Part shown: positions 10,992-21,117 of the stretch, piece by piece
Layout: the number at the start of each line of letters is the position of its first letter
Position numbering within the stretch: position 1 is the stretch's first letter
NCBI GenBank assembly: GCA_015832175.1
Contig: WJXW01000005.1
Location: 806,001-870,000 of the forward strand
DNA: 64,000 bases
Direction: 5' to 3'
DNA from: Paraphaeosphaeria minitans
Lineage: Eukaryota > Ascomycota > Dothideomycetes > Pleosporales > Didymosphaeriaceae
The notes under the pieces: model-generated
What the model was told of the DNA's origin: nothing
Databases searched by the model: none
Seen by the model: the letters and a program-made list of their open reading frames with translations, nothing else
Made by a program: the position numbers and the translations under genes

Positions 10992-12407
10992 CTATCTAAC
11001 CATAATGTTGCCAGGCAAAGCTTTCAGCCCTGCAGAACACCGTTAGCACATATTTACTTTCTTGAACAAGGTAATCACTTACAACTATCGTAGTCCTCGC
11101 CCACCATGTCCTTGACAGTGCACTTGTTCTGCTGCGCAATGCTCTGTGTCTTCAACGTCGGCGCGGAAACATAAGTGTGACCGTCCAAGTGCTTCTGCAG
11201 GCTATCATCCTTCCACCCGAAGAGGTAGTCAGCGTGCGAAGAGTACCCGGTGCTGTCACCACTGCTCCAAACAAATGGCTGGCTGCCATCCGATGGCCAG
11301 TCTGCCTTGTTGTTGAAGGCCTTGGTATCCCAGACCGTCTCAAGCAGGATCTGAGGAAGCCGGACTGGGTGCGTCTTGGGACAGGGTCCACCCGATTCGA
11401 ATGTACCAGACTCGGGGTACTGTCAAGGCACAAAGTCAGTGTAGTTCTCTAACGAGTAGGGCGACGGGACTGGACTCGTCTTGACCAAACAAGGCAAACA
11501 TCGTGGTCTCTGACTGAATAAAGACATCTTTCAGTTTCCGGACGGATGCATCCAATTTGCACCTGTGAACTTACCGCAACGTGGTCTTGGTGATTGGGCG
11601 AATCCACATTGACGCCGTCCCAGCATGTTGGGAACTGCTTCCGTTAAATACTGACAAGGGGTATGGGGCGTGCTAACATACTCGATGATTGGCCATGATA
11701 CCTGAAGGGCATGGCTTGTCGGGGAAATTTATCGTCTCCGGTTCACGGGTACCTTCATTCTGCATACAGATGTAGGTGAGCTGGCGGAAGTTGCGTGCCT
11801 CCTCACGGTTGTTGTAGTTGACGTTTCCGACAAGCATGCGAAATCCGGGCTTGAATGCCGTAACCTTGGACTTTTGCGCGGTGTCGAAGAGAGCGTCCGA
11901 CATGTAGTAGACCATCATGCCACCTTGAGTGCTCTCGATGCCCTGCTGAGCGCGTTGAGGGACACGTTTGAACGTGCCATTCTTGGCCTTGAAGTACAAC
12001 ACGGCGGTCCAATAGTTAGAGCTGTGCAATGGCTGGTCAGTATCTAGAGTAGAATTGATAATACGTCGCTCGCGGGAGGACTTCGTTCGTTCATGCTGCT
12101 GAAAGTCTTAGGAACTCACTGTCTACTTATCAGCACAGCTCATTCAGCTTTTCATTGTACCTACCAAGTCTTCGGTGAACTGACAACTCGTGCATGTAGA
12201 TTGTTTGACCAGATCATGAGTCGCTGGATCCATGGAAATGTTGAACGAGTTGCCACCAATGATTTGATGAAGGTGTGGTGAAGGACTTTGTCCAGGATTA
12301 ACCAATGGGTCCAGACGTTGAATAGACGACTTTGCGCAACCGAAGCGAAGCAGAGCGTTGGTTGGGGCTAGCAGCCCTAGGGCAGCGACAAAGACGCCCT
12401 TCATCAT
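10992..12407 (-). CDS. secreted DUF1996-domain protein
   Basis: Five exons join as 10992-11029, 11083-11419, 11575-11634, 11682-12032 and 12165-12407, summing to 1029 nt (342 residues). A signal peptide (MMKGVFVAALGLLAPTNA) is followed by the family hallmarks: LHQIIGGNSFNISMDP, STCTSCQFTED, SNYWTAVLYFKAKNGTFKRVPQ, CPSGIMANHRFPTCWDGVN and DSPNHQDHVAYPESG. The short last exon supplies WLKALPG, the usual tail. These proteins are secreted and sometimes fused to WSC domains; their biochemical role is not established. The junction of exons 1 and 2 uses acceptor 12033-12035 and inserts PLHS before SNYW. The nearer acceptor (CACAG just before CTCTAAC) would cause an immediate stop. Confidence 0.9.
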
Positions 12408-13052
12408 GAACTCAGGCTCTCAAGGATGAAGAAATGTGTGTGAAAGGCAAGCTATACAGACTGAAGACGGTCCGGATCCAAACTCGGTCACGTCTAGTAA
12501 TTATCTTTTCATGCAAGAACAAGAAGCCATCAACATCAGTTGCCGTCTCACTGACGCAACAACGGAGAATTATAGATTGATCTGCTTTCCTGTTTGATTG
12601 TTCGCCCACGTTGTCGCCTACTTTGAGCGGCAAATTAGTCTCGGGAGTTCAAGTTAATCTGTGTCGATATTAGCATATGACCAATCTTAAGATCTACGCC
12701 GAGAAACCAAGCTTTTATTAACCAATACGGAGCCGGTATAGTAGTTCATGTACCACCTGGGCAAGAAATTGTATCTAAGGTCGGGTGGCGAAGGGTGTTG
12801 CACTGATATTCTGATGAGCGGGCAGATCGTGCCGACCTTTATTGCATAAGAAGCCTAGCTGCCCAGAGTGTTGCCGCGTTCTCTTCCAGTGTGACCTGCA
12901 TCATTTGTATCATTCAGAGATTCTTATCAACGTCGTCAGTGTTGTTCCGAAAATATCTAGATAGTCTCAACCAGAGGAACTCACCCGGCACACGCTTACG
13001 TCCTCACAATCGCTCGAGTCTCCTGCACAACGACTTTCTGAAATTTGCAACG
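12408..13052. other. shared upstream region of the DUF1996 and Cys-rich secreted genes
   Basis: The two genes are divergent across 645 bp. No open frame here has a recognisable motif. Two secreted-protein genes share this stretch, so co-regulation is possible but not shown by any site I can name. Confidence 0.45.
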
Positions 13053-13385
13053 ATGAGGTTAATCTTTGTCTCACTTGCCATTCTTGTGTCGACGTCACTC
13101 GCACAATCCTATCCAGAGTGTACTCCAGAGTTGGTCCGTACAGATGAATGCGCAGGTGTTATCAACGCAAACGCCTGCTACAACAAAATGGGTTTCAGAA
13201 ACGCGCAAACATTGCAATGTATCGAAGGAAAGGACGAAGCAGAGAAGAAGAGGCGGGTACGCTCCCAGCTCTCGGGTGGACTTTTCCAGTCTCTCTACTG
13301 ACAAAGTGATCAGGCTTGCAAATGCTGCAACTGCGTAGGCAAGGTCATGTGCGACTGGGTCACCAAGCAAAAGTTTGCCTGCTAG
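13053..13385 (+). CDS. small secreted protein with ten cysteines
   Basis: Two exons, 13053-13256 and 13314-13385 (276 nt, 91 residues), flank an intron that starts GTACGC and ends CAG. The product begins with a signal peptide (MRLIFVSLAILVSTSLAQ). The mature ~73 residues hold ten Cys: four spaced through the first half, then the dense run ACKCCNCVGKVMC and a Cys as the last residue. Unspliced translation would read through the intron and end at a stop 45 nt in, losing six Cys. Size, Cys content and secretion fit the operational definition of a candidate effector or antimicrobial protein. I recognise no family and the function is unknown. Confidence 0.8.
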
Positions 13386-14484
13386 AAGAAGCGGTTCCAC
13401 AATGCGAGTGTGTGAGGTTGTATTGAATGGTCGACGCAAGGACTTGAACCCGTCAAGAGGATACACAGATAGGCATACATATGGTCCTCAAGATTGCGAA
13501 AGCTAAATGGACATTGAACGCCATGCAATCACTCTGGCCTCACGCAGTAGTTCAAATCCGGTGATTCTACCTTTTGAGTCATCAAGCACACGTTCTTGGA
13601 ATCGTAGTGCCATTTGGCCGTTGTGAAGAATGAAAATCTGGGGAGCGCTATACATGCTCTCCCTGTTCGTCATGGTCTTACGGATGGGTCCCCAACCAAT
13701 AGCTACATCAAGGGCTATTGGGGGTACTTATTAGATTCCCAATGTTTACATTAGCCGTGCTTCATGGGCAGGATTCGCCAAGATTTGTTGCTCGGCACTT
13801 GGGTGCACCGCCTGGCAAAACGGTCATGAAATGATGCGACAGAATGCTTATGGTTCGGGCGTCCTCCTGAGTAGTGGCGGAAACAGGAATATAGGAGAGC
13901 AAACGTTTCGATGGGATGGGCGAGAGTGGTGCTATTGAAATGAAGGTGGAAGGGTGAAGCGAAGGCCGCCATCGTTCCAGGCCTAGCGTGTTGCTGTACC
14001 TAGGTACTAGCCTCGGCCCCGCTCTCCTCCGCCTGTCGACCTTCGCTGCTGCTTCCCTAATTCCCCGAAATCTCTCAATCACGGTGTAGCAAGCGATGCC
14101 ATTGTAGATGCTGATGAAAGGAGTCGCTGGCCTCGAATGATCATTTCCAACTGAAGATATTATATCGTGGCCATCAATAAGATACCTACCTACCATATCC
14201 TCAGGTACCTACCGAAACCCTATCGGACTCCGAGATGCACCAACAGCTAGACTACCCGAAGAACTGGCCATGGCCGGGCAATGATTGCCTGTAGCTTTGA
14301 AACTGCTGGCTTACGCTTAATTGTGTCACGTTTATCATGCGGCCGACAATTTTGTCTTGCTATTGATCTCTCTGCAGCTTACATTCATGCCCCGCGACTC
14401 ACCTCTTCCTGGCCAGGCCTGCTAATCGCCCTCTTGTCAGTGAGATCATAGTATCCAACAAGAAGATCCAACAAATTCTCGAAC
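13386..14484. other. intergenic, no gene seen
   Basis: Frames at 13751-14196 on the minus strand overlap in two registers and have no motif. A TACCTACCTACC motif lies near 14184. A T-arm-like sequence near 13440 was considered and rejected as a tRNA. Confidence 0.45.
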
Positions 14485-15390
14485 ATGCCGTCACTGAGGA
14501 CCAAAATCCCTTCTCCAATACCCGACTCCTCCCACCTTCCGCGAATCCTTTGCCTCCACGGCGGCGGCGTGAACGCTGACATCTTCAAAGCCCAGTCGCG
14601 CTCGCTCATCCGCCACCTACAGCATTCGTTTCGTCTCGTCTGGGTTGACGGTCCGTTCTTTTGCGACCCCCACACCGATGTTATACAAGTTTACGGCTCG
14701 TATGCGCCGTTTCGACGGTGGCTGCGATGGCTGCCCGAGCACCCAGAGATTGACGCCGAGACATGTATAGATGAGATAGGATACGCAATACGGACGGCAA
14801 TGGAAGACGACGACCGAGACGGTGGTCAGGGCGAATGGGTCGGGTTGATGGGGTTCAGTCAAGGAGCAAAACTGAGCGCGAGTCTGCTGCTCGAACAACA
14901 AGCCAGAGAGTCAAAGGCAGTCTGGGAGGGGAAGATCAAGTGGGATGTTGGGCCCATCGGCATACCCGGCTTGAATTGGAAATTTGCGGTGCTGCTGGCA
15001 GGCCGTGCACCCATGTCCAACCTCAATCCGAGCTTGATCAAGAGCCAGGCACTTGTGAGCGCTGCGGACCTCTCAGAAGGTTTTCAGTTTGTGAAAGAGG
15101 TTGACGATGCGGCAATATTGAGACAGCCGACAATCCATGTTCATGGTATGGCTGATGCTGGTCTGCATTTGCACCGAAGATTGTACAAAGAGTACTGCGA
15201 GCAAGGGAGCACAATGTTGATCGAGTGGGAGGGTGCGCACAGAATACCCATCAAAAGCGACACAGTTGAACGCGTTGTTGGTGCGATCTACGATATCGCA
15301 GAACAAAACGAGGTTGAGGTGACTTGGACAGTCGACCGACGGTCCTCTTGGACCTCCCTTACTTCTTTGTCAAAGGTAAATGTTTTCTAA
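14485..15390 (+). CDS. FSH1-family serine hydrolase
   Basis: A single exon of 301 residues with the alpha/beta-hydrolase layout of the fungal FSH1 family (yeast Fsh1, LovG and CtnB relatives). ILCLHGGGVNADIF near residue 21 is the first strand and oxyanion region, GFSQG has nucleophile Ser125, HVHGMAD carries the acid Asp, and WEGAHRIP the His. VWVDGPFF after the second strand is also typical. No signal peptide, so the protein is probably cytosolic. Family members hydrolyse thioesters or esters, sometimes releasing polyketides, but no polyketide synthase gene is nearby. A house-keeping esterase role is equally possible. Confidence 0.9.
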   Translation: MPSLRTKIPSPIPDSSHLPRILCLHGGGVNADIFKAQSRSLIRHLQHSFRLVWVDGPFFCDPHTDVIQVYGSYAPFRRWLRWLPEHPEIDAETCIDEIGYAIRTAMEDDDRDGGQGEWVGLMGFSQGAKLSASLLLEQQARESKAVWEGKIKWDVGPIGIPGLNWKFAVLLAGRAPMSNLNPSLIKSQALVSAADLSEGFQFVKEVDDAAILRQPTIHVHGMADAGLHLHRRLYKEYCEQGSTMLIEWEGAHRIPIKSDTVERVVGAIYDIAEQNEVEVTWTVDRRSSWTSLTSLSKVNVF

Positions 15391-16264
15391 TCCCACTTTG
15401 ATCCTATATAGAGCGCATATATGGGCCAATCTAGCAGCATTGGGTGGCGCACTAGAACTGGCTTCAGGTAGTTGACTTAAGAACTTTAACGAGTATTTAC
15501 ATTATCAACCAGGGACTACATCGCCGGTGTCCATGCTCAAGTTAGAGGGCGTCCTCATTTATCGGTCCTCGTGCCGGCCTGAAAGTAGTTCAGCGGTCAA
15601 GCCTTCCAGAATAAACTGCGTTCAGCTCATCATGAAACAGTAATCTTGAGATAACAAAGGAGCGAAATTTGCAGCTTGAATAGGTCATTTTGTGGTGCAA
15701 CCGAAAATTGACAGCATCATTCATCGATTGAGGCTGGAGATGCAGGCGCGTTGGCGTTGTAGGCGTAGCGATAGATCTGAGAGGTCTCGACTACGGCCCT
15801 TCCGCCGCCTGGCACGCTAGGTAGGGGTAGGTATCGTACTTCCAGCCCCCATTTGGTGCTCTAACCCTTTGCACCACACCCTTTTCTCCTTCCCTCCGCA
15901 CTATCTCTATAATCACTGCTCCGACCCGCGCTGATCCTACCCTTTGTAAGAGCCTCAGCGCTCAGACCTCGACGCGCCACGTTTGAATATGAGTCGCGCT
16001 GGCCAAATTGCGCTGAATGACCGTTTCAGTCCGGGCCTCCAGTCGGGGTTTGACTGAGGTGAGTTGCAGCCCCGAATGAACGGACCTACAAGCAATAACA
16101 AGCATAGTGAAGCACTGCATGTAGACGAATGCTGCGCTAAGGCTGTGCCGCCGCACTGCGCATGCTGTTTATCACTGCGCGTCGCCCTCACCTTTTCTGC
16201 GCCTCCGTTGCTCTCTCTCAGACGGGTCAAGTCTAGTATCGTGTCACTGCGGGCGACGTTCACG
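15391..16264. other. intergenic, no gene seen
   Basis: Nothing coding was recognised. The motif GTAGGGGTAGGTATCG occurs near 15822. The right end would contain the promoter of the following membrane-protein gene. Confidence 0.4.
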
Positions 16265-17313
16265 ATGTTGCACTTTCTTGTTGTTGCATACCTTGCGGTG
16301 ACTTCGGCTCCATTAGTTACTGCGAAGACATTCTAGTGGAGTTACCAGGGCTAGAATAACACCGACTCTTAGGTACGACCCCCTCTTCGAGATCTGCGCG
16401 ATCAAGAATAGAACTTCATGTCCAGCCTGCAACTTCTCTCCAGACAATGATAGAGTGGGAGCAAAGCTATGCGAATCATCGAACAAGCTTGATAACATCT
16501 GCTACGAGCCCAAGCGGGAAGAGATGTGCTGCAAGGACAAATATGGCAGTGCGTGCTCCTATTAGATGTTGGAACGTGATGAATGACTGACAAGACGTAG
16601 CAAGCTGCTACAAAGATTTCTACTGTGCCTACACAAGCGAAAACATCGCTTTCTGCTGTGCTGATGTGGGTGTAGTACATCCTTCCGATAGTACATGTAC
16701 TGACCAAAATCCAGGGCGAAGATGTCGAAGATTGCAGCGGGAATTCCAATCAGACTCCGTCCGAGGAAAAGAACGATGACCAAGCCAGCGCCATTGCAAC
16801 GAGCGCTTTCCAACCATCGATGACTGCCACCGATCAAACGAGAGTCGCTCGACCGGAACGTACGAGTCCTCCGAAGATAATGCCTGGATCGACTAAAACA
16901 TATGCTGAAGATCCAGAAGTGGAGAAGAAATGTCTGCTGCAGTCCAAATTGGAATCGCAATCGGGGTCATTGCAGCGGTTGGAATCTTGGTAACACTGGC
17001 AATATTGGCCCTCATCCACTGGCATAAAAAGACAAAGTACAATGTGATCGGTCACGGACAAGCCGTGCATGCAAAACATATGTTTCCGGATGCTGGGCAC
17101 GCTGCTGCGACTTCTGGTGTTCCAAGGCCCTTCGAGCCGATGAAGAACGAACCTCTTCCTCGCGATCCTAGACATTCATGTATGGCCTCACCCCCGCCGC
17201 AACAGTCTGAACCTACGACACCAAATCCGTTCTGTGCGACATATTCTGATCACCCAGCTCACACTCGACATTCGGTCAAGCTGCAGCACATTCCCCCGCC
17301 GGGCCATCACTGA
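16265..17313 (+). CDS. Cys-rich surface protein with one membrane span
   Basis: ATG 16265 starts a signal peptide (MLHFLVVAYLAVTSAPLVTA). Downstream exons 16373-16548, 16601-16665, 16715-16859 and 16943-17313 join in one frame. They read YDPLFEICAIKNRTSCPAC, MCCKDKYGTSCYKDFYC and FCCADGEDVEDC, a Ser/Thr/Asn stretch, then the span IGIAIGVIAAVGILVTLAILALI followed by HWHKK and a Pro-rich tail. The design suggests a plasma-membrane surface protein with a Cys-rich ectodomain. The join of exon 1 to exon 2 is unsolved: the canonical donors I tested in exon 1 do not fit the phase of exon 2. Either the true first exon differs or the gene carries a frameshift. Confidence 0.6.
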
Positions 17314-18324
17314 TAGATGGCTTCGTGGTGCTGATATCCCGGCTTAACTTCTTCTCCCTCTTTAATGTCACATTATGACTCGCATTGTTCAGACTGGGGA
17401 TCTCCCAGGACAGTGCATCGCTCGGTACCAAAGTGTATGAATGAGCTACAATACTATAGCTACGGCAATTACGTCAATGAGAAACGAACGTTTCAGGGAT
17501 AAACCCATACTTTTTTGAGTTTGATGAAAAATACGATGCCCGGACAGTGTCGTGGGATGCTCGCAGAGGCTAGCACAATTCATTGAGGTCATACAGTCAT
17601 CGCTATGAAGAAGCAATTGTATCTGACATTGCCAATCTTCGTAAAGGACACGTAGGTAGGTAGTAATTGCATTACGTACCTATCACGCATTCGTTGTTTG
17701 TGATTCCGCCGAATCTCTCCACTTTATCATCGGATTCGGAACATCTCCAAAAGCCGCCATCTGTTCGCCGTCCCTCTCGCTGTTTACCTAGGTAGGTAGG
17801 TACCGGTAGGTAGGTACCTGAAGCGACCTAGCACCATCGCCAAGCCATCACCGCAGCGTCATGGATTAAATCACAGCTCTCACGTATGGGTTGCTAAGCT
17901 GCATGCACGCGGCCACCAGTACCTGCCTAGGTGATGTTCCCCATGGCCTAAAGTTCCCCTCATTACAACATGCGTATGTCAATGCACGCTATTTGAGGCA
18001 AATCGTATCCGAGAAGCATGACGCTCCTAGCGGTTATCCTGACGACAGTAACGCATCACGTGAGCATTTACACTGCCTGCGGACGAGAAACAGTCCGACT
18101 TCGCATTCGCCTATTGTGTCCATGACGCTGAGGACACTTACAGTGGCTGAGACCAGACGAAATACCGTGACGCAGTTATTATTATATCTAGTGTACGTAT
18201 GGTAGCCGCTGATGTATAAAGAGCCATTGTCTGCGCTGCATTGAGACCATCAACAAACAGCAACTCTACTACCTATATTCACACTACAATCCTTCCAACC
18301 TCTCCAGCCTTTCAAACCACCAAC
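17314..18324. other. intergenic rich in TAGGTAGGTACC motifs
   Basis: The best copy of the dispersed motif in the window lies at about 17787-17820, where ACCTAGGTAGGTAGGTACC is followed by a second GGTAGGTAGGTACC. Another copy is at 17650-17662. No gene was recognised. A TATA box for the next gene is at 18215-18220. Confidence 0.5.
18215..18220 (+). promoter_or_regulatory. TATA box of the two-repeat small protein gene
   Basis: TATAAA lies 105-110 bp upstream of the ATG at 18325, followed by a C/A-rich leader typical of strongly expressed fungal genes. Confidence 0.5.
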
Positions 18325-18639
18325 ATGCAGAACGAACACGGACAGGGTGCTTCCCACGCCACTGGCGGATCTAAGGTTCCCGACGCCATCCAGAACAAGG
18401 CGCCTCAGGGTCTCGAAGAGAGCCTCCCAAACAAGGTATATATCATAAGAGTGCTCTGTTAACACAATGACTAACGTATCCAGGTTCACGACACCGGCTC
18501 CGGCACTGGTAGACAGACACATGCCAAGGATGGCGGCAATGCTTCCATCGTCCCTAAGCCCCTCCAGAAGGCCGTACCCGAGAAGCTCGAGCGCGCGCTT
18601 CCCGACTCCATCCACGACACTGGTGACTCCAAGAAATAA
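18325..18639 (+). CDS. small hydrophilic protein with an internal repeat
   Basis: Two exons, 18325-18435 and 18484-18639, give 88 residues; the 48-nt intron starts GTATAT and has branch-like CTAAC and acceptor CAG. The protein is hydrophilic, rich in Gly, Lys, Pro and Asp, with no signal peptide. It contains two copies of a ~25-residue unit: VPDAIQNKAP-GLEESLP-VHDTG and VPKPLQKAVPEKLERALP-IHDTG. Such small disordered proteins in fungi are often abundant and stress- or starvation-induced. I do not recognise a named family. The TATA box and CA-rich leader suggest strong, regulated expression. Confidence 0.75.
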
Positions 18640-18796
18640 GTGTGGTTATCAGGACATGATCTTATGAAGGCATGATACCCAAGAGGTTCTTCATCATTGT
18701 ACAATAATTAGTTAATGAAGTAAAGAACTTGAACAGAAATCCTTCCTTGACCAACTTGAAGTGAGCTACACATCAAGCATCCCGCTCGAGCTAGAG

Positions 18797-20356
18797 TTAC
18801 CATCTTTCACCGTCGCTCGCATCGCCTTCGCTCACATCATCGTACTCGGCACCAACCTGACGTTCGTCTTCACCACGAATATCGTACCCATCATCTTCCT
18901 CATCTTCAGAACCAATCACCGTCTCCTCATCCAGCTCTTCGCCATCATCTTCATTTATTTTCTCAGGGCCAGTCCTCCCAAGCCCAATCGCCTCAAACAC
19001 TTCAACTTCCTCATCTCCATGAAGAGACTCATCTTGTGCCTCAGACACAACTTCCTCATCCTCACCAAAAGCACCAACCTCTTTCCCATCATCCAATAAC
19101 TCTCCATTCTTCAGCTTATCCACCATCTTCAAAGCTCTACGCTGACCCTCAAGCGCCTCCTTCCTCTGTTCGGACACCACCACCAACTTCTCGAGCATGG
19201 CATCTCGATCCGCTTTCAGATCCAACAGCGTCTGCTCTAAGAACGCTTCACGCTGCCGAAGTCTGTTGTGCTGCACTTCGGAGGCGTTCATCTCGGCTTT
19301 CACGGTCGCAAGCTGATCTCCCATTTCCTCAACCATGGTCTGGGTTTCAACTGCCTTTGCCTTGCCTTCTTGAAGCGCCTCCAACGTCTGGAGATGTGCC
19401 GCAGTGAGCACCTCATACTCTTGAATTTCTTGCTTGCTGGTGCGTAGATTTTCCTCCTGTAGCCGATGTATCTCCGACACCTTCGCCGTATACGCTTTAG
19501 ACAGCCTGCTATACGCGTCCTCAGACCACACCAACGCCTCTCTAGAACGCAGAAAGTCGTTCTGAAGTAGGTCGTAGTTATCCCTCTCGCCAACGAGATC
19601 AGCCTGCAGTCTCTGCGTCACATTAATCGCAATCCGATGCAGGAACTGTTCGCCTTCGAGATCCTGCTTCAGCCTCTCCACTTCACCTTCCAGCCTCTTT
19701 CTGGCGCGAACAGCGCCATCCATCTCCCTACTAAACGCCACATACCTCTCTCCCACCATCTTCTCAATCGGCACCCGGTGCTCTTCCTCACACTTCTTCG
19801 CCAGCTCCCTCCGCAGCCGCGCCACCTCGCTCACACTCCTCTCCGCCGCCCCTTGCACCTCCCAAATCTTGACCCGCGTCCCGTTCTTCAGCGCAGAAAC
19901 TTGCGTATGCTGCGTCGCAAATTTCTCCAGCCACGCCTGAGCCTCCGTGGCATACCTGGCATCCTTCTCCCTCGGAACAGCCGCATACCGAGCCTTGCAC
20001 TGGCTTACCGCCTCGCGCACCGCCGCGTCCACGAAACCCTCCGGCACAAGGCTGTAGCCTGGCCTAGGCGTGGCAAGCTTGTCCGCGAGGGCGAGCGTCT
20101 CGGCGATATCTCGTTGCGTGGCCTGCTCGCGGGCGTGCAGCGCGACGTTGCGCTTCTGGAAGTAGAGCAGCTCGAGCTCGAGGGTGGAGACGCGGTGGCG
20201 GTGTGTGGCATTGGTGGCGCGGGGATCGCGGCTTTGGACTTGGGCGGGGAGGGAGGCATCGTCGAAGTCGAAGTCTGTGGGGTCGGGCCCGCGGAGGGCG
20301 GCAAAGAAGGAGGGGAGGGCGCCGACGATGGAGGTGATGGCTGTGGTGAGGGACAT
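18797..20356 (-). CDS. coiled-coil protein with acidic tail
   Basis: A single exon of 519 residues from ATG 20354-20356. A short hydrophobic N-terminus (MSLTTAITSIVGALPSFFAAL) is followed by DPTDFDFDD. From about residue 50 to 410 the sequence is Glu/Lys/Arg/Gln-rich with Leu spacing expected of long coiled coils. The last ~100 residues are strongly acidic (for example DEEDDGYDIRGEDERQ). No enzyme motif is visible. The layout suits a structural or tethering protein, such as a spindle, septal or trafficking component, but that is only inference from composition. Confidence 0.75.
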   Translation of the reverse strand: MSLTTAITSIVGALPSFFAALRGPDPTDFDFDDASLPAQVQSRDPRATNATHRHRVSTLELELLYFQKRNVALHAREQATQRDIAETLALADKLATPRPGYSLVPEGFVDAAVREAVSQCKARYAAVPREKDARYATEAQAWLEKFATQHTQVSALKNGTRVKIWEVQGAAERSVSEVARLRRELAKKCEEEHRVPIEKMVGERYVAFSREMDGAVRARKRLEGEVERLKQDLEGEQFLHRIAINVTQRLQADLVGERDNYDLLQNDFLRSREALVWSEDAYSRLSKAYTAKVSEIHRLQEENLRTSKQEIQEYEVLTAAHLQTLEALQEGKAKAVETQTMVEEMGDQLATVKAEMNASEVQHNRLRQREAFLEQTLLDLKADRDAMLEKLVVVSEQRKEALEGQRRALKMVDKLKNGELLDDGKEVGAFGEDEEVVSEAQDESLHGDEEVEVFEAIGLGRTGPEKINEDDGEELDEETVIGSEDEEDDGYDIRGEDERQVGAEYDDVSEGDASDGERW

Positions 20357-21117
20357 GTTGGAATGCCGGGAGGATAATGTGTTAAGCTGAACTGTAGCGA
20401 GTTAGAAAGGTCTGGTGAGTCTGGGGTAGACTTAATGACTTTTAAAGTAGTGGCGAGAAGCTGTTGAACAGCGTCTGATGTGAAGGGGGATGGTGGGCCT
20501 AGGGTGGACAGGGAGGCTTTATGGAAGACAGTGATATGTATGAGGTGATCCGGGTGTAGAGGTTCTGAATACGACAGTGCAGTCTGGGCGGACTCGATAG
20601 TAGAGCGAGTTCGTTATTTGTCGATGTGTGATGGAAGAAGGAATAAGGAATAAAGTGGAAGACACAGGGCGAAGAAGAAATATTGTGCTACTGAATTGTT
20701 GGGGGCGGTAGTTGAGCGAGAAGGAACGGACCTAGGGACAAAATTTGGACGCCAGGGGGAAGAACATGGGAGCACAAACAGCGGCTCAGGAGCTAACCGC
20801 CTCGATACTCGTATGGAAATGTGGTTGAGGTCTTGAGAGAAGTGGATAGGCTGTGGAGAGAACCAGCGATGTGTTGCGGAGCGCACTACGAAAATCCAGC
20901 TCGCAAAGTCAATTCCTCCTCACATATGTTCACGCCTCAGCGGGAGGGCACAGGTAAGGTAACATTTACATTTGATCTGAGATAGACTTTTGCGCCGAAA
21001 GGATGCATCTTGCGATGACCATCACTCAACAAGCGCAGCGACACGCGCCCACGTGCATGCAAGATCGATACTCACTACACCATCGCTACCACACAACCGA
21101 ACATCTGAGCCAAGGAT
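20357..21117. other. intergenic, upstream of the coiled-coil gene
   Basis: The stretch is the promoter side of the coiled-coil gene and the 3' flank of ABP1. No gene or RNA was recognised. Confidence 0.45.

Noticed and set aside
13430..13520. Possible tRNA (T-arm-like GACGGGTTCAAGTCC on the minus strand)
   Set aside because: No matching acceptor stem or anticodon arm lies at the right distance.
19637..20377. 246-residue plus-strand frame
   Set aside because: Antisense shadow of the coiled-coil gene.
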